The notes below the pieces were generated by a model, which saw nothing but the letters and a program-made list of their open reading frames with translations, had not been told where the DNA came from and made no database searches. The position numbers were made by a program, and so were the translations under genes. Positions 51,616-62,298 of a stretch of DNA of 64,000 nucleotides are shown one piece after another. Within the stretch, counting starts at the first letter, position 1, and each line of letters starts with the position of its first letter. The stretch lies in assembly GCA_003248315.1 (NCBI GenBank), contig QKWM01000004.1, forward strand, positions 868,001-932,000, given 5' to 3'. The stretch comes from Streptomyces sp. SW4 (GTDB lineage: Bacteria > Actinomycetota > Actinomycetes > Streptomycetales > Streptomycetaceae).

Positions 51616-51631
51616 ACATGAGAGTGACAGT
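51608..51631. promoter_or_regulatory. 24-bp inverted repeat overlapping the atp -35
   Basis: ACTGTCAC, 8-nt spacer, GTGACAGT: a perfect repeat covering the -35 hexamer. A further TGTCACA copy follows at 51644-51650. The arrangement suggests a second regulator besides Rex at this promoter. I cannot name the protein. Confidence 0.5.
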
Positions 51632-51736
51632 GCGCGTTTGAGCTGTCACAGCGCCGATTTGTCTGGTATTGGCCCGCTTTGCTTCCCAGCAACAGCCCAG
51701 GAACTCCCACGAGTTGGCAATGCTCTCGTCGGATTC

Positions 51737-53073
51737 TTACCTTGGCAGCCGCGAACGGGGGCCGATCGCCGTTGCTCCGTTGACGCGTGAGGCGCCCGAG
51801 ACCCCGGCCGGCACCGGCTCCCGCTCTTCCGGCCCGGCCGCACCGGCCCGCTCCCCGGGGACGCCGCGCGCAACGGCCGGGGCCGCCGGTTCCCCGGCCG
51901 ACGCCCGGCGGCGGCGGTAGCGGGGCGGGACCAGACGCTCGGCCCAGCGCGGCGCCCGCGGGGTGAAGCGCGGCAGCAGGAGCAGCACCAGGCCGACCGC
52001 GCTGAGGAAGACCACGCCCAGCACGATCCACATCGACGCCGAGTTCACCGAGTAGGCCAGCGCACCGAAGGCGATCAGCGCCGACCAGAAGTACATGATC
52101 AGCACCGCGCGGCTGTGCGAGTGCCCGACCTCCAGCAGCCGGTGGTGCAGATGCCCCGGTCCGCGGCGAACGGCGACTGGCCGCGCCAGGTGCGGCGCAC
52201 GATGGCCAGGATCAGGTCGGCGGCCGGGATCGCGATGATGGTCAGCGGCATCAGCAGCGGGATGTAGACCGGCACCATCTGGTGCACGGTGTTGCGCTCG
52301 GAGCCGGAGAAAAGCTTCATGGCGTCGGGGTCGACCTGCCCGGTGACCGAGATCGCGCCCGCGGCCAGCACCAGGCCGATCAGCATCGAGCCGGAGTCGC
52401 CCATGAAGATCCGCGCCGGGTGCATGTTGTGCGGCAGGAAGCCCACGCACATGCCCATCAGGATCGCCGCGAACAGCGTGGCCGGGGCGGCGGCCTCGAT
52501 GCCGTACGAGTACCAGATCCGGTAGGCGTACATGAAGAACGCCGCCGAGGCGATGCACACCATGCCCGCCGCGAGACCGTCGAGGCCGTCCACGAAGTTG
52601 ACCGCGTTGATGGTGATGACCACCAGCGCCACCGTCAGCAGCGTGCCCTGCCACTGGGTCAGCGCCACATTCCCGACGCCCGGGATGGGCAGCCACAGGA
52701 TCGTCAGGCCCTGCACGACCATCACGCCCGCGGCGATCATCTGGGCGCCCAGCTTGATCAGGGCGTCGATCTCGAACTTGTCGTCCAGGACGCCGATCAG
52801 CCAGATCAGCGCCGCCCCGGAGAGCAGCGCGCGCGGCTCGTTGGACCGCTCGAAGACCTCGCTGAGGTTGGTGAGGTGGTCGGCGACCAGCATGCCCGCG
52901 CACAGACCGAAGAACATCGCGATACCGCCGAGCCGCGGAGTCGGCTCCCGGTGCACGTCCCGGGCCCGGATCTCCGGCATCGCCCCCGCCACGATCGCGA
53001 ACCTCCGCACCGGCCCGGTCAGCAGGTACGTCACCGCGGCCGTGATGCAGAGCGTCAGCAGGTATTCACGCAC
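51737..53073 (-). CDS. wecA: WecA/TagO-like undecaprenyl-phosphate sugar-1-phosphate transferase (one frame break)
   Basis: About 445 residues. This polytopic enzyme (about 10-11 helices) transfers GlcNAc-1-phosphate or a related sugar phosphate to the lipid carrier, starting a cell-wall glycopolymer. Conserved motifs are PRLGGIAMF, WLIGVLDDKFEID, NAVNFVDGLDGLAAG and FMGDSGSM. One base is missing in the C run at 52154-52157, after FAADRG and before HLHHRLLEVGHSHSRAVL, the HHR-type loop that completes the site. The last 70 or so residues form a Pro/Ala/Arg-rich cytosolic tail. GTG 53073 has a GGGGAAG ribosome site. Confidence 0.9.
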
Positions 53074-53202
53074 GGGCTTCCCCACAGGTCTCGCTGGCCA
53101 TCTCAGCCCCACACCCTAGCGATGCGCGCATACGGGTGGAGACTTCCGGGTAGCGACGATGGTTGCACGTGTGCCTGTGCACGCGAGTGCGCATACCCCG
53201 CT

Positions 53203-54445
53203 TCAGCCCGGATACGGCGGGAAGGCCGCGGCCAGGTCCCGTACCGCCTCCCGCGCCTCGGCGGCCCCGACGTCCCCCCGGAGCACCCGCCGAGCAGCCC
53301 CGCGACGGTGCCCATCTCCGCCTCCCCCATGCCCTGCGTGGTGACGGCCGCGGTGCCCAGGCGCAGCCCCCGGGCGTCCCCGTGCGGCAGCGCGCAGCAG
53401 TCCAGCACCAGCCCGGCCGCCGCGAGCCGCCCCCGCGCGGTGCGCCCGTCGACGCCGAGCGGGGCCGGGTCCGCGGTCAGCAGATGCGTGTCCGTGCCGC
53501 CGGTGGTGACGACCAGGCCCTCGGCGGCCAGGGCGGCGGCCAGCACCCGCGCGTTGGCGACCACCCGATGGGTGTACGCCGCGAACGCCGGGGTCGAGGC
53601 CTCCCCGAAGGCGACGGCCTTGGCCGCGATGGTGTGCATCTGCGCGCCGCTCTGCGTGAACGGGAACACGGCCCGGTCGACCCGCTCGGCCAGGTCGCTC
53701 CCGCACAGGATCATGCCGCCGCGCGGACCGCGCAGCACCTTGTGCGTGGTGGCGCACACGATGTCGGCGTACGGCACCGGGCTGGGCGCCGCTCCCCGGC
53801 GACGAGACCGATGGGGTGGGCGGCGTCCGCGATCAGGTAGGCGCCGACCTCGTCGGCGACCTCTCGGAAAAAGGCGTGGTCGATGTGGCGGGGGTAGGCG
53901 ATCGAGCCGCACACGATGGCCTTCGGCCGGTGGCTGCGGGCCAGGGTGCGGACCTGCTCGTGGTCGATGAGCCCGGTCTCGGCGTCCACGCCGTAGCCGA
54001 TGAAGTCGAACCAGCGGCCGGAGAAGTTCGCCGGGGAGCCGTGGGTGAGGTGCCCGCCGTACGGCAGGCCCAGCGCCAGGACGGTGTCCCCGGGCCGCAG
54101 CAGCGCGGCGTAGGCGGCCAGCACGGCCGACGACCCCGAGTGGGCCTGCACATTGGCGTGCTCGGCGCCGAACAGCGCCTTGGCCCGCTCGACGGCCAGC
54201 CGCTCGGCGACGTCCACCAGCTCGCAGCCGCCGTGGTGCCGGGCGCCCGGATAGCCCTCGGCGTACTTGTTGGCGAGCGGTGAGCCCAGCGCGGCCAGCA
54301 CGGCCGGCGAGGTGAAGTTCTCGGCGGCGATCAGCTGGAGGGTCGTCGACTGCCGGTGGCGTTCGGCGAACAGGATCTCGGCCAGCTCCGGGTCCTGCCG
54401 GCGCAGGACATCGGCATCGGCCTCGAGGACGTGGGTGACCGACAT
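53203..54445 (-). CDS. glyA: Serine hydroxymethyltransferase-like PLP enzyme (two frame breaks)
   Basis: About 414 residues of fold-type I aminotransferase structure. N-terminal [38 protein letters not shown] is the SHMT signature, and the PLP lysine lies in [14 protein letters not shown] (THK). Bases are missing in the C runs at 53794-53797 and 53286-53288. Restoring them joins LVAG to [11 protein letters not shown] and LLGG to VLRGDVG. It is a divergent SHMT, and a main glyA may exist elsewhere, so the reaction could be serine-glycine interconversion or another aldol cleavage. A GGAGCG ribosome site precedes the ATG. Confidence 0.82.
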
Positions 54446-54596
54446 GGTGCGCTCCGGGCGTGCGGCTGCTTCTCGGCTCGGTCCACCTGGGGCGCCGAAG
54501 CCGCATCGGCCGGCTCCCCGGGGTGACGTACGTCCCAATGTAGGCCCGGAAGCCCGAAGCCGCCCGAGTTGCCCGGAAACCGCCGGCCGCCGGCGC

Positions 54597-55274
54597 CTAC
54601 GTGCGCGCCGCGACGCCCGTCAGCGCGGTCACCACCGGATCCAGCGCCTGGTGTATCTCGTCCCCGATCGACCGGAAGAACGGCAGCGGCGCCCCGTACG
54701 GGTCGTAGACCTCGTCCGCCTCCGCCGTGGGTGCCAGCAGCCACCCGCGCAGCGCCGCGGCGGCCCGCACCAGGGCACGCGCCCGCTCGACCACGCCGTC
54801 CTCCAGCGGCGGCAGCGTCGCCGGGTCGATGGCGTTCACCAGCCGGGTGAACTCCTTCAGCGTGAACGTCCGCAGCCCCGCCGAGTGCCCCATGGAGACG
54901 ACCTGCGCCCGGTGGTCCCGCGTCGCGGTCAGCACCAGGTCCGCGCGGATCACGTGCTCGTCCAGCAGCTCGCGGCCCACGAACCCGGAGGCGTCCGCCC
55001 CGAACTCCGCCAGCACCGTCTCCGCGTTGGCCTCCATGGGCGCGCCCTCGTGGCCCCAGGTGCCCGCGCTCTCGACGATGAGGGGCCCGCCCAGGACCCC
55101 CAGCCGCTCGTGCACGAAGTGCCGGGTCAGCCGCTCGGTGATGGGCGAGCGGCACACGTTGCCGGTGCTGACGTGGAGGATGCGGAAGCTGTCGCGCGGG
55201 AAGCCGAACGTGGTCGTCTCCTCCGCCTCACGTTCCCCGATGCCTATGCCGCGCCCCGCCTCAGGGGCCGTCAA
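54597..55274 (-). CDS. Low-molecular-weight tyrosine-phosphatase-like protein with Ser at the nucleophile position
   Basis: A 225-residue LMW-PTP-fold protein. The phosphate-binding loop reads [16 protein letters not shown], so the residue aligned with the catalytic Cys of VCxGNxCRS is Ser36, while Cys41 and Arg42 remain. The general-acid segment DEVYDPYG is retained. The first 28 residues are an extension. The TTG start overlaps the tsaC stop by 4 nt, so the two are coupled. The substitution predicts loss of ordinary phosphatase chemistry; a substrate-trapping or binding role is possible. Confidence 0.85.
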   Translation of the reverse strand: MTAPEAGRGIGIGEREAEETTTFGFPRDSFRILHVSTGNVCRSPITERLTRHFVHERLGVLGGPLIVESAGTWGHEGAPMEANAETVLAEFGADASGFVGRELLDEHVIRADLVLTATRDHRAQVVSMGHSAGLRTFTLKEFTRLVNAIDPATLPPLEDGVVERARALVRAAAALRGWLLAPTAEADEVYDPYGAPLPFFRSIGDEIHQALDPVVTALTGVAART

Positions 55275-55917
55275 TTCGCCACCTCGAGGTCGGGTACGAC
55301 CTTCCGCAGCTCCTCCGCCGAGAGCGCGCCCGCGCGCAGCAGCACGGGCACCTCCCGGGTGACGTCCACGATGGACGACGGGACGATGCCGGGGGTGGGG
55401 CCGCCGTCGAGGTAGACGGAGACGGAGTCGCCGAGCATGGCCTGGGCCGCGTCGCAGTCCTCCGGCGCCGGGTGCCCGGTGAGGTTGGCCGACGACACCG
55501 CCATGGGCCGACGTCGGTGAGCAGCTCGATGGCGACGGGGTGCAGCGGCATCCGCACGGCGACGGTGCCCCGGGTCTCCCCGAGGTCCCACTGGAGCGAC
55601 GGCTGGTGCCTGGCGACGAGGGTGAGCGCGCCCGGCCAGAAGGCGTCGACCAGCTCCCAGGCCTGCTCGGAGAAGTCGGTGACCAGTCCGTGCAGCGTGT
55701 TCGGCGAGCCGATCAGGACGGGGCTGGGCATCCCGCGGCCCCGGCCCTTGGCCTCCAGCATGTCGCCGACGGCCTCCGCCGAGAACGCGTCGGCGCCGAT
55801 GCCGTACACGGTGTCCGTGGGCAGCACCACCAGTTCGCCACGGCGCACTGCGGACGCGGCCTCGCGCAGACCGGTCACGCGGTCGGTCGCGTCGTTGGTG
55901 TCGTATCGCCGTGCCAT
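55271..55917 (-). CDS. tsaC: L-threonylcarbamoyladenylate synthase (one frame break)
   Basis: About 215 residues of the YrdC/Sua5 family. The enzyme makes threonylcarbamoyl-AMP for the t6A37 modification of tRNAs. The start MARRYDTNDATDRVTG leads into RGELVVLPTDTVYGIGADAF (the PTDTVYGIG signature), and MAVSSANLTGHPAPED follows. One base is missing in the G run at 55505-55507. It lacks the extra Sua5 domain. It clusters with prmC, prfA and rpmE, all translation functions. Confidence 0.93.
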
Positions 55918-55969
55918 GTCTAGCGGGCCTCCTCGTGCACGTGCTGCGGGGTCGGTGTGGGGTGCGGGA

Positions 55970-56850
55970 TCACGGCAGTGCCTTGCGGGCGGTCGCGAAC
56001 CGCGGCCGGTTGTTGAGGTCGGGGTGGTCGGCCGCGTCGGTCCACCCGCGGTCCTCGGCGAAGATCCACGGCACCTGTCCGCCCTGGGTGTCGGCGTGCT
56101 CGACGACGACCAGCCCGCCGGGGCGCAGCAGCCGGTGCGCGGTGCGCTCCAGGCCGCGGATCAGGTCGAGGCCGTCCTCGCCGGAGAACAGGGCCATCTC
56201 CGGATCGTGGTCCCGGGCCTCCGGGGCGACGTACTCCCACTCGGTGAGCGGGATGTACGGCGGATTGGAGATGACCAGGTCGACCTGGCCGTCGAGGTCC
56301 GGGAAGGCGGTCAGGGCGTCGCCCTGGCGCAGCTCGACCCTGGACCCCTCCATGTTCTTGCGGGTCCACCGCAGGGCGTCCTCGGACAGCTCCACGGCGT
56401 ACACCCGCGAGCGCGGGACCTCCTGGGCGAGGGCCAGCGCGATGGCGCCGGAACCGGTGCACAGGTCGACGATGCAGGGCTCGACGACGTCCATGGCGCG
56501 CACGGCGTCTATGGCCCAGCCGACCACCGACTCCGTCTCCGGCCGCGGCACGAAGACCCCGGGGCCGACCTGGAGTTCCAGGTAGCGGAAGTAGGCGCGT
56601 CCGGTGATGTGCTGGAGCGGTTCGCGGGCCTCGCGGCGGGCGACGACCTCCCAGTACCGGGCGTCGAAGTCGGAGTCCTTCACGGAGTGCAGCTGGCCGC
56701 GCTTGACGCCGTGCACGAAGGCGGCGAGCTCCTCCGCGTCGGTGCGCGGCGAGGGCACGCCGGCGTCGGCCAGCCGCTGGGTGGCCTGGGCCACCTCCGC
56801 GAGCAGCACGCTGCGGGGCCAGGGGGCCGACCCCCAATGAACTCCTGCAC
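55970..56850 (-). CDS. prmC: Peptide chain release factor N5-glutamine methyltransferase (one probable frame break)
   Basis: About 293 residues. The enzyme methylates the GGQ glutamine of release factors such as the adjacent PrfA. The SAM-binding motif is IVDLCTGSGAIALALA, and the catalytic NPPY is in DLVISNPPYIPLTEWEYV. The N-terminal helical domain binds the release factor. GTG 56850 (MQEFIGG) has a strong GGAGGACC ribosome site but needs one extra base in the run at 56815-56818. The alternative GTG 56809 needs none but lacks a ribosome site. Confidence 0.9.
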
Positions 56851-56881
56851 GCTGGTCCTCCGGGAAGTGCTCGTACGAGGG

Positions 56882-57955
<1,074 letters not shown>

Positions 57956-57999
57956 CTTGGGCTCCTGTGTACTGCGGTGAAGGGGGAAGGCGAGCGACC

Positions 58000-58051
58000 A
58001 AAAACGCCGGTCCCGGCGCGCCCTCGAGCGGGGCGCTGCCGTGGACCGGCG
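58000..58051 (-). terminator. Terminator after rpmE
   Basis: CGCCGGTCC pairs with GGACCGGCG and an inner GCGCCC/GGGCGC stem. On the minus strand TTTTTGG follows directly. This is one of few hairpins here with a T tract. It separates rpmE from prfA. Confidence 0.82.
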
Positions 58052-58063
58052 GTCTGGGGCTCG

Positions 58064-58285
58064 CTACTTCTTGGAGCCGGCGGCCTTGCCGAAGCGGGCC
58101 TCGAAGCGGGCCACACGGCCACCGGTGTCGAGGATCTTCTGCTTGCCCGTGTAGAACGGGTGGCACTCGGAGCAGACCTCGGCCCGGATGGTGCCGGACT
58201 CGATGGTGCTGCGGGTGGTGAACGACGCGCCGCAGGTGCAGCTGACCTGCGTCTCGACGTACGCGGGGTGAATGTCGCGCTTCAA
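58064..58285 (-). CDS. rpmE: Ribosomal protein L31, zinc-binding form
   Basis: A 73-residue 50S protein ([22 protein letters not shown]). The two Cys pairs, SCTCG and CSECHPFY, form the zinc site of the C+ paralogue that is replaced under zinc starvation. The start is TTG at 58285, with AGGAG 7 nt upstream. A sigma-R promoter lies about 105 bp before it, matching the known disulphide-stress control of this gene in S. coelicolor. Confidence 0.96.
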   Translation of the reverse strand: MKRDIHPAYVETQVSCTCGASFTTRSTIESGTIRAEVCSECHPFYTGKQKILDTGGRVARFEARFGKAAGSKK

Positions 58286-58389
58286 GGTGTCTCCTAGGTT
58301 CCGGGAGGGCGCCGGGTCGCAGCCGCGGGATGCGGGAGCGTGAACCGGAGCCGACGTACCAGTCTGCCAGGACTGGCGTCTTCTCCCAA

Positions 58390-58415
58390 AACCGGGGGTC
58401 GCCGCCGGGTATTCC
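58390..58415 (-). promoter_or_regulatory. rpmE: Sigma-R promoter for rpmE
   Basis: On the minus strand GGAAT (58411-58415), exactly 18 nt, then GTT (58390-58392): a full match to the sigma-R consensus GGAAT-N18-GTT. rpmE was among the first reported sigma-R targets in S. coelicolor. The predicted leader is about 95 nt. Confidence 0.85.
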
Positions 58416-58479
58416 CGCCGGCGGCGGGGCCGCACGCACCCGTCCGGCGGCCGCCGCACCCGGGCGCGGCCCCGTGCTC

Positions 58480-59616
58480 CTACGGGGCGCTCACCACGTC
58501 CTCGGCCTCACCGGTGGCCGTGCCGTCCGTGGCCGACGCGGGGATCGGCCGGTCGTTCCGGAGGGCCGTCCAGACCTGGCGGGCCTTGTCCTGCGCCAGC
58601 AGGACGCGGTTCGGGTCGGCCGGGTCGTAGACGACCGGCAGGGTGACCATGTGCATCTTGTCGGGGCTGATGTTCTTCAGGCCGCCGGCGAAGGACATCA
58701 GCGAGTTGACCGAGCCGAGGTCGGAGTCGGTGGTGACGGCCTTGGTGGCGGTGTCGGCGACGTCGTACAGCTTCTTCGGGTTGCCGAGCAGGCCGATGTC
58801 CTTGACCTGGTTCACCAGGGCCTTCACGAAGGCCTGCTGGAGCTGGATGCGGCCCAGGTCGGAGCCGTCGCCGACGCCGTGCCGGGTGCGGACCAGGCCG
58901 AGGGCCTGCTCGCCGGTCAGCCGGTGGGTGCCGGCCTTCAGGTCGAGGTGGCTGTCGGGGTCCTCGATGTCCTCGGTGGTGGTGACCTCGACGCCGCCGA
59001 GGTCGTCGACGAGCCGCTGGAAGCCCTCGAAGTCGACCTCGAGGTAGTGGTCCATGCGCAGGCCGCTGAGGGACTCGACGGTCTTGACCGCGCACGCTGC
59101 GCCGCCGGTGGAGTACGCCGAGTTGAACATGACGTTCCGGGCGGCGGGGTGCTCCTGGCCCTCGGTGTCGGTGCACTCGGGCGGTCGATGAGGGTGTCGC
59201 GGGGATGGAGACGACGCTGGCCTTCTGGTGGCCCTTGTAGACGTGCACGACCATCGCCGTGTCGGAGCGGGCGCTGCCGTCGTCGGTGCCGCCGCCCAGC
59301 TTCCCGTTGCCGCCGGAGCGGGTGTCGGAGCCGAGGACCAGGATGTTCTCGGAGCCGTTGTCCGCCTTGGCCGGGCGGTCGGTGCCCAGCATCTGGTCGA
59401 TGTCGACGCTCTTGAGGTTGCCGTTGAGCTTGAAGTAGACGTAGCCGACTCCGGTGCCGCCCAGGACGACGATGCCCGCGGCGGTCCACACCGCGACCAG
59501 CAGGCCTCTGCTGCGCTTGGCGCGCGGCTTGCGACGGCGTCCCTTGCCCCGGCGACGCGGTCCGGGTGCGGGGACGCCCCGGGTATGCCGGGCTCCGGCG
59601 TGCTCTCGGCGGTCAT
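58480..59616 (-). CDS. LytR-CpsA-Psr family cell-wall glycopolymer ligase (three frame breaks)
   Basis: About 379 residues. A basic Arg/Lys-rich cytosolic leader precedes one membrane helix ([25 protein letters not shown]) and an extracellular LCP domain ([54 protein letters not shown]). LCP enzymes transfer lipid-linked glycopolymers to peptidoglycan, so it may act after the WecA-like transferase. Bases are missing near 59577-59580, 59211-59214 and 59179-59181. Confidence 0.9.
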   Translation of the reverse strand: MTAESTPEPGIPGASPHPDRVAGARDAVASRAPSAAEACWSRCGPPRASSSWAAPESATSTSSSTATSRASTSTRCWAPTARPRRTTAPRTSWSSAPTPAPAATGSWAAAPTTAAPAPTRRWSCTSTRATRRPASSPSPRHPHRPPECTDTEGQEHPAARNVMFNSAYSTGGAACAVKTVESLSGLRMDHYLEVDFEGFQRLVDDLGGVEVTTTEDIEDPDSHLDLKAGTHRLTGEQALGLVRTRHGVGDGSDLGRIQLQQAFVKALVNQVKDIGLLGNPKKLYDVADTATKAVTTDSDLGSVNSLMSFAGGLKNISPDKMHMVTLPVVYDPADPNRVLLAQDKARQVWTALRNDRPIPASATDGTATGEAEDVVSAP

Positions 59617-59817
59617 GTGCTCCTCGGTTCTCGTTCCGGACGGGTACCCCCTGGGCTCAGGGTCGGGCTCGGTCGGATCCGGCCGTTTTCGACCGGTACC
59701 GCACCATCGTCCCTCCCTGGCTCAGACGGCGGAAGTCGGGAAAGGGTTGCACACCGCCCTGTGCCGGACATGCGGCCGACGGCCGCGAAGGGGGTGAATG
59801 TGGCGAAGATCGCGCAA

Positions 59818-59857
59818 ACAGGGCCGCCCCGTCACGGTGGGTGACGGGCGGCCCTGT
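59818..59857 (-). terminator. Terminator after rho
   Basis: A 17-bp stem (ACAGGGCCGCC plus CGTCAC with their complements), with one bulged C that may itself be a consensus error. On the minus strand it is followed by TTTGCG. It ends 18 bp after the rho stop. Confidence 0.78.
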
Positions 59858-59874
59858 GGCAGTGCGCGAGGACG

Positions 59875-61877
59875 TCAGTCGCCGTTGCCCGGCGCCGGCG
59901 TCGTCTTCTGGATCTGCATGAGGAACTCGACGTTCGACTTCGTCTGCTTCATCTTGTCGAGGAGCAGCTCGATCGCCTGCTGCTGGTCGAGCGCGTGCAG
60001 CACCCGGCGCAGCTTCCAGACGATGCCCAGCTCCTCGGCACCGAGCAGGATCTCCTCCTTGCGGGTGCCGGACGCGTCGACGTCGACGGCCGGGAAGATC
60101 CGCTTGTCGGCGAGCTTCCGGTCGAGCTTGAGCTCCATGTTGCCGGTGCCCTTGAACTCCTCGAAGATCACCTCGTCCATGCGGGACCCGGTGTCCACCA
60201 GCGCGGTGGCGAGGATGGTCAGCGAACCGCCGTCCTCGATGTTGCGGGCCGCACCGAAGAAGCGCTTCGGCGGGTACAGGGCGGTCGAGTCGACACCACC
60301 GGACAGGATGCGGCCGGAGGCCGGGCGGCGAGGTTGTACGCACGGCCCAGGCGGGTGATCGAGTCGAGCAGGACGACCACGTCGTGACCCAGCTCCACCA
60401 GGCGCTTGGCGCGCTCGATGGCCAGCTCGGCGACCGTGGTGTGGTCCTCGGCCGGGCGGTCGAAGGTCGAGGAGATGACCTCGCCCTTGACCGACCGCTG
60501 CATGTCGGTGACCTCTTCCGGACGCTCGTCGACGAGGACGACCATCAGGTGGCACTCGGGTTGTTGTGCGTGATCGCGTTGGCGATCGCCTGCATGATCA
60601 TGGTCTTGCCGGTCTTCGGCGGGGCCACGATCAGACCTCGCTGGCCCTTACCGATCGGCGACACCAGGTCGATGATGCGGGTGGTGAGCACGCCCGGGTC
60701 CGTCTCCAGGCGGAGGCGGTCCTGCGGGTACAGCGGGGTGAGCTTGTTGAACTCCGGGCGGCCGCGGCCGTGTTCGGGCGCCATGCCGTTGACGGAGTCG
60801 AGACGGACGAGCGCGTTGAACTTCTCGCGCCGCTCGCCTTCCTTCGGCTGGCGCACGGCACCGGTGATGTGGTCGCCCTTGCGCAGGCCGTTCTTGCGGA
60901 CCTGGGCGAGGGAGACGTACACGTCGTTCGGGCCGGGCAGGTAGCCGGAGGTGCGGATGAACGCGTAGTTGTCGAGGATGTCGAGGATGCCCGCGACCGG
61001 GATCAGGACGTCGTCCTCGGCGATCTGCGGCTCCTGGACGTCGTCGCGTCCACGGCGGCCGCGGCGGTCGCGGTAGCGGCCGCGGCGCCCGCGGCGGCCC
61101 CCGCCGTCGTCGTCGTAACCGTCGTCCTGGCGGCCGCCGCCCTGCTGGCGCTGCTGGCCGCCCTGGTTCTGCTGCTGGTCGTCGCCCTTGCCCCGGCGGT
61201 CGCGGTCGCGGCCACGGCGGTCACGGCGGCGGCCCTCGCCGCCCTCGCCGGCGTCGGACCGGGCGTCGCCCTGGCCCTGCTGCCCTGCTGCTGGGCCTGG
61301 CCCTGCTGCTGGGCGGCGGTGTCCGCCTTCGGCTCGCCCTTGGCCTCGGCGGCGACCGTCTCGGGCGCGCCGGCCTCGGCGGTCGCGCGGCGACGGCGGC
61401 GCTCCGCGGGGCGTCGTTGCTGGCGGGCTGGCCGGGGATCTCGATCTGCTGCTGGGCGCCCGCGTTCTCGGCGGGGGCCTCGGCGGCCTTGTCGGCCTTC
61501 TTCTCGGCCTTGTCGGCCTTGTCGTTCCTGGGGCCTTCTCCGCCTTCTCGGCGGGGCCTCGTCGCCTGTCCGGGCGCGGGAGGTGGCGCGGCGCTTCGGC
61601 TTGGTCTCGGCAGCGCCGTCCGCGGCCTTGGCGGGGCTCCCCCGGCGGCCTGCGCCTCCTTGATGACCTCGATCAGCTGGCTCTTGCGCATGCGCGCGGT
61701 GCCCCTGATGCCGAGGCCGGATGCGACCTGCTGCAGCTCGGCCAGCACCATGCCCTCGAGGCCGGTACCGCGGCGCCGCCGGGAGCCGGCACCGGTGGCA
61801 GGCGCGGAGGCGTCCGTGGCGGGCGCTGCAGCGGTCTCCTCGACACGTGCGCCCATCAGATCGGTGGTGTCGCTCAC
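59875..61877 (-). CDS. rho: Transcription termination factor Rho with actinobacterial insertion (seven frame breaks)
   Basis: About 669 residues. The N-terminal Rho_N helix ([31 protein letters not shown]) is followed by a roughly 200-residue Arg/Asp/Gln/Gly-rich insertion typical of high-GC actinobacteria. The RNA-binding cold-shock-like domain ([40 protein letters not shown]) and the RecA-type ATPase ([24 protein letters not shown]) come next. Bases are missing near 61633, 61553, 61530, 61408, 61283, 60558 and 60323. The start is GTG 61877 after GGAAGGACC. The essential core is conserved, so the breaks are artefacts. Confidence 0.95.
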
Positions 61878-62298
61878 GAAGGGTCCTTCCCTGGAGCGGA
61901 CGTCGGCCTGTCTGGCTCGGCGACCGGTTGTGCTGTCCGGCTTCGGTCCTTGCTGTGTGAACCGTGCCGGGGCGGTGGTCCGCCCAATCGGCGGAAGAGA
62001 TATCTGGTGATGGTGCTTCCCCTGGCCGTGACACCCAGTGTCTGTGTCACGCGGCGTGGTCGCACCGGCTCCGGAGCTCCCCCGGAGGGGTACCCCACGG
62101 GCGAACCGCTCAGTGTCGGCGTAGGCCGTACCGCTTGCGTACGACGTCCACCGCACGAGGCGGTTTGGGGGCTCCCGGAAGAATGTCTGTCCCGGACGGG
62201 GACACGAGGCACCTCGCCATGGTGAGGTCGGGTGCAGACTTGAGATTAACACTACCGGATCCAACAAACATTCCCCCTCTCGAATTCCGGCGACCGTG
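61878..62298 (-). other. Long rho leader region without genes
   Basis: 421 bp between thrB and rho with no credible gene. Near its thrB end, on the minus strand, lies GGGAAT followed after 19 nt by GTT (62248-62274), one base from the sigma-R spacing, with a TTAATC close by. A hairpin GTGACAC/GTGTCAC (62028-62050) sits mid-leader. A leader of over 350 nt fits autogenous control of rho, as known in other bacteria. Confidence 0.5.
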
